Source of the DNA: Daphnia pulex
Taxonomy: Eukaryota > Arthropoda > Branchiopoda > Diplostraca > Daphniidae
Reading direction: 5' to 3'
DNA: 64,000 bases
Assembly (NCBI RefSeq): GCF_021134715.1
Contig: NC_060025.1
Coordinates: 2,294,001-2,358,000, forward strand
This document shows positions 59,625-64,000 of the stretch, piece by piece. A program made the position numbers and the translations under genes. Within the stretch, counting starts at the first letter, position 1. Each line of letters begins with the position of its first letter. The notes below the pieces were generated by a model. That model saw only the letters and a program-made list of their open reading frames with translations, was not told where the DNA came from and did no database searches.

Positions 59625-60256
59625 GTTTGGTTGGTTGGGCCGATGTTGATTATTTATAGCCGACGAAATTGGCGATGCGCAGTTTATTGTTACGGTAGTT
59701 TTAGTGTTTCACCATAATTTAGACTTTTCTTCCATAGGAATGCGCAAAATTGCAGGTCGTAAAAATGGACGACCTTTCTACACGTTTTAAACATTTTTGT
59801 TGCACCTTAATTTCAAGGGGGGGGGGGGGGGGGGGAAACAAAAAAAAGTCCCGATTCCCGGGATTAATCACCACCGGCGGGAGTGGCGCCATTGTGCGGC
59901 CGTACCTTAAAATTCTTTCAACTCAAATGTTTTCGTCTGCTACGTCGAATGTAAACACGAAATGATAATTTCAGCCACGGCCACGCTCTAGGCTTTCGGC
60001 AGAAATATTATGTTATTCAAATGTGCAAACGTTTTCTTAGATAGAGCAGGTAAGTCCGGTTTTTCCAAAGAATTCTTGTGCAACGTTTTGACAGCGTTAT
60101 TGTTTTATTTTCCAACATCGTCATTTGTATAAAATCGACTATTTATCGTCTGTGGTTTTTTTACCGCTTTCTAAAATTAGTTTCTGAATTTTTGAAGGCA
60201 GGCTGTTGAAACATCCTGCATTTTATTCAAAATTTACTACACAACTTGCAACAAGA
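59625..60256. other. Spacer before SPATA20, with a poly-G run
   Basis: Contains the sulfotransferase 3' UTR and SPATA20 upstream region. A G run of about 19 occurs at 59817-59835. A short ORF across it has no recognisable features. Confidence 0.55.
59817..59835 (+). repeat. Poly-G homopolymer of about 19
   Basis: An uninterrupted G tract followed by an A-rich run. Exact length is uncertain, as homopolymers are prone to assembly error. Confidence 0.8.
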
Positions 60257-63200
60257 ATGGCCCTTTCGTCCAGTGCTGGTGGATGTCATAAACATGACCC
60301 AAATCAGCTCATCAAATCCAAATCACCTTACCTTTTACAACATGCATTCAATCCAGTTCAATGGTTAGCCTATATTTGTATTTCATAGACTACTACTTTA
60401 AGTGTATTTCACTAACACTATCATTTCCTTTACGGTGAAGGTATCCATGGGGTGAAGAAGCTATAAAAAAGGCAAAAGAAGAAAACAAGTTGATATTTCT
60501 GTCAGTCGGATATTCAACATGTCACTGGTGCCATGTCATGGAGAAGGAATCTTTCGAGAATGAAAATGTTGCAGAGCTGATGAACTCTGAATTTATCAAC
60601 ATTAAAGTCGACAGAGAAGAAAGACCAGATGTTGATAAAATGTACATGAGCTTCGTTCAGGTGAGATTTACCAGATTTCATTATTAGACCACTTAATCCT
60701 TCTCATGTTATGCAATAGGCCATCACAGGCCGTGGTGGATGGCCAATGAGTGTTTGGATGACCCCAGAACTTAAACCAGTTTACGGGGGCACTTACTATC
60801 CTCCTGATGACCGATACTATGGCCAACCTGGTTTCAAAACAATCTTGAAATCCCTGGCTGAGCAGGTGCCAACTCTTGTTTAATCAGCTCTGTTTTTATT
60901 TCCCAGGCATTAAACTTTTTTTTATATAACAGTGGAAAGAAAACCCCGGGAAATTCAAGGCATCCGGCGAGAAAATCATGACTGCTTTGGCACGATCGTC
61001 CACGCTGGGAAGTGGAGATCAAGTGCCTAGCGCCTTTGACTGCGGCCATCTCTGCTTCCAGCAGTTGCGAGGCAGCTACGAGCCAAAATTCGGCGGTTTC
61101 AGCAAAGCTCCGAAATTCCCGCAACCGGTCAACATGAACCTCCTGCTGCGCTGGCACGTTCTCAGCGACGACGCAGCCGACAGCGACCTGGCCCTGGACA
61201 TTTGCCTCCACACGCTGCGCATGATGGCCAAAGGAGGGATCTTTGATCACGTCCGTCTGGTAAATTAGATCTTTGTTCGATACATTTGGATCCATAAACA
61301 TGTTTATTTTTGCCTCATCTCCTCCGCCTCCGGCGCCCAGGGTTTCGCTCGTTACTCGACCGACGAGAAATGGCACGTGCCCCATTTTGAGAAGATGCTC
61401 TACGACCAAGCCCAGCTAGCACTCGTTTACACCGACGCCTATCTTTTGACAAAAGACCAAGATTTCGCCAGAGTCGCCAGCGATATCCTCACCTACGTTA
61501 GCAACGATCTGAGCGATCCATCCGGCGGATTTTATAGGTATCTCTTTTGTCACTCTCTTTGTTAACATGTAAATTTTTTGGTCACCCCGCGAATGCTAAA
61601 TTTAACAGCGCCGAGGACGCCGATTCGTATCCGGAAACCGGATCGGACGAGAAGCGCGAAGGAGCCTTCTGTGTGTGGAGCCACAAAGAAATCCAGTCAG
61701 TTTTGGCTTCGCAACCGGCTCCGTCTCAAGTCGGGCCGGATGTCACAGTGTCCGACATTGTTTGCTATCACTTTGACATCCGACCCAGCGGCAACGTGGA
61801 TCCCTATCAGGTCCGTTTATTCTTATTCATGGAGGGGGCCAGATACCACCGCGCGCATCCTTCCGTTCCATCATCCCGTTGTAAAAGTCGGGATCGGCGT
61901 TGGTCGGTGAACGAGCCAAAAGATATTCAATCAGTTGATGTATCATCTCCAGACCATTGGTGGCCAAAGGAGAGAAAAGAAAAAGAACAAGTTTTTATAG
62001 GGCCCGCTGTCTTTATCCTGCCGGACATTTGCAGTCGACATGGCGGATGAAAGAGACTGCGACGTGAAAGCCTCGCCCTTTCTCTCTCCCCTTCCGTAAC
62101 TGTTCCACCCAACTCTCTCTCTCTCTCTCCTCAGTTAAGAACCTCTTTCCCTGGAAATTCGCCAAACTAGGAGCTCGGCCTCCTCCTCTGGTGGACGTGA
62201 CCCTTTTTATGACGGGCCGGACCTTCTTCATCCCCGCGCTCTCTGTCGTATGAACCTTCTCCTTGTTTGTTTTTTTGTATTTGCCTTGTGTCGTCCTGTC
62301 CTATCGTATCCTCCAGCTCAGGGGCTGGCCGTCTCCCCTCTATTTCACTTGGGGTTCTCGACAGAGATAGAGGCCAGCGTCGTTGGGTTTCTTTCGGTCC
62401 TCCCAATAAAACGTTTGTTTATCACCCCCGTATAGTAGCGACAGGCTCTTTTGTCTACCAGCAGGTCTTGGACAAGAGTCGTTTGGCATGTGCTTACCAC
62501 TTTCGCCCGTCTACTTTGACGATTTTATTTGCTCTTTCAAAAAAGGCCAAAGGATGGACGGACGGACGGACGGATGAGAGGGTGGGGGGGTCGGCTAGAC
62601 TTTTATACTTTTTATCCGATCAATGAGTCGATACCTATCTAATGCTCTTTTTTCTTTCTTGGTTGTTGTTGTTGCACACTGGGCAACTCGGGCAGGATCC
62701 ACATGATGAGCTCAAGGGCCAGAACGTCCTGATTATTCGCGGGAGCGACGAGGAAACGGCGGCCAAGTTTGGATTATCAATGGACGTTTTGCGGGAGTTG
62801 CTGGAGACGGCCTTATCAACAATGCGGGAGGCCCGCCAAAGAAGACCACGTCCACATCTTGACGATAAAATGCTGGCCAGTTGGAACGGTAAGTCTCACT
62901 CCTCGTTGCTGCTGCCGCCGAGAGAGGAAAAATTTAGGGCCGTCTTTCCCCCCACTCCCGAGCCACGAGACGGGCTGGATGTGACGCTAATGCGTCCGTC
63001 TTCCTTGTTACCCTCATTCCTTTTTTTCGACTGAAAATAATATGAAAACGGGATCGCAGGTTTGATGATCTCGGCCTTGGCCAGAGCCGGCCAGATTCTC
63101 GGCCGAGACACTTACGTCGAGAGGGCCGCCAAAGCAGCCGAGTTTGTGCGCCAGCATCTCTACGACGGGCAAAGTGGACGCCTCTTGCGCAGCTGCTACC

Positions 63201-63844
63201 GCGGCGGCGACGGCCAACAAGACGCCGTCTCTCAAAAGTGAGAGTCTCTTTTTTCCTTTTTTTTCTTTTTTTCGAGTTAATTTGGGTCGGAATTAATTCA
63301 ATTCCGTCAGTGCCGAGCCGATTGGAGGATTCCTCGATGATTACGCTTTCGTCATTCGTGGACTGCTGGACTTGTACACGGCCTGTCAGGACGAGAAATG
63401 GATCCAATGGGCCGACGAATTACAACAGAAACAAAACCAACTCTTCTGGGACGCGTCGCAGGGCGGATACTTTAGCTCGGCGGCCGGCGATCCCAGTATC
63501 CTGATCCGGCTCAAGGAAGGTACGTATAAATCTAATCGAATCCGATTGGGATTTATTTCTTTTTTCGGCTTGAGATTTGGGCCCGACCTGACCTGTTACC
63601 GAACTATTCACGGCGGATTTTTTGTTGGTTATATTTTGATCCAGAACAAGATGGAGCCGAGCCATCCGGCAATTCGATAGCTGTGGGCAATCTGGAACGG
63701 CTAGCCGTTGCGGTCGATCGAGAGGACTATCGCGATCAAGCCAGACGTACCCTGTGCCTGTTCCAAGATCGGCTGGCCAAAATCCCCGTCTCCTTGCCCG
63801 AAATGGTGGCCGCCCTGCAGCTCCACCAAGGATCGCCGACCGAG
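60257..63844 (+). CDS. SPATA20: SPATA20 / YyaL-type thioredoxin-like protein, 5' ten exons (660 codons), 3' end beyond window
   Basis: Exons are 60257..60363, 60441..60660, 60719..60865, 60933..61259, 61341..61537, 61609..61810, 62696..62888, 63060..63237, 63311..63519 and 63645..63844. All joins keep frame, and the last ends in a donor (GAG|GTATAT). The N-terminal DUF255 thioredoxin fold has NPVQWYPWGEEA, the CxxC-type motif STCHWCHVM (about 90-98) and [15 protein letters not shown]. The C-terminal part is an alpha/alpha six-barrel: [61 protein letters not shown] and [18 protein letters not shown]. Human SPATA20 has about 790 residues, so roughly 100 or more are missing to the right. The family is a putative redox or sugar-modifying protein; its function is poorly known. 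At one splice the usual DHxGGGF reads DHVRLGF (61251-61349). Confidence 0.93.
61811..62695 (+). other. 885-bp intron of SPATA20
   Basis: The longest intron of this gene, flanked by CAG|GTCCGT and GGCAG|GAT. It contains CT-rich tracts and a GGAC tandem (near 62556-62573). Apparent ORFs here are not conserved with the family. Confidence 0.8.
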
Positions 63845-64000
63845 GTATATAGACGTCATCTAAAGCCTTCCGGTCCCTTTTATATATTTTGGAAGAAAAG
63901 AAAAGACACAATCCCCTCCCCATTCAACAGTCGGTAAAACAAAAACAAAAGCAGATCCGGCAGCCTACACAGGACACACACAAACACACACACAACATGG

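Noticed and set aside
1..64000. CRISPR arrays, operons, IS elements, tRNA or rRNA genes
   Set aside because: No direct-repeat/spacer pattern, no polycistronic layout, no terminal inverted repeats with transposase, and no tRNA B-box or rRNA-like sequence was seen on reading both strands; a covariance-model search would be needed to exclude small RNAs fully.

Overview
The window is animal nuclear DNA. Every recognisable gene is split by short GT-AG introns, and the products are metazoan: an innexin, a clip-type serine protease homolog, an eRF3 with PAM2 motifs, and a windei/ATF7IP protein. Innexins, MADF-BESS proteins and windei together point to an arthropod. The compact intron style and dense microsatellites suggest a branchiopod crustacean such as Daphnia; that species guess is inference.

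The left part (1 to about 28,000) is almost gene-free. It holds two coding exons of one minus-strand innexin. Exon 1 is 18296..17937 and exon 2 is 3789..3570, separated by a 14.1 kb intron. The remaining exons lie beyond the left edge. The intron, the sequence left of exon 2 and the upstream flank are full of microsatellites, purine/pyrimidine tracts and a recurring GGAGC/GCTCC motif. None of the many short ORFs there looks like a gene.

The right part (about 28,600 to 64,000) is gene-rich and more AT-rich. In order it holds: PINX1-like telomerase inhibitor (-), a small cysteine-rich secreted protein (+), a MADF-BESS regulator (+), SIRT4 (+), Rho GDP-dissociation inhibitor (-), eRF3/GSPT1 (+), a very large secreted serine protease homolog that lacks its catalytic serine (+), a decayed copy of one exon of that gene, windei/ATF7IP (+), a Golgi carbohydrate sulfotransferase (+) and SPATA20 (+, running off the right edge). 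Exon phases were checked by hand and close in frame for every gene.

The genes do not form a pathway. They mix housekeeping functions (translation termination, mitochondrial sirtuin, Rho cycling, H3K9 methylation cofactor, nucleolar G-patch protein) with extracellular functions (gap junction, protease homolog, orphan Cys-rich protein, sulfotransferase). SIRT4 and RhoGDI converge with about 370 bp between them. RhoGDI and eRF3 diverge from a 978 bp spacer. The least described items are the orphan Cys-rich secreted protein, the decayed protease-homolog exon with nearby paired kB-like motifs, and a perfect 17-bp hairpin in a RhoGDI intron. No tRNA, rRNA, CRISPR array or intact transposon was recognised.
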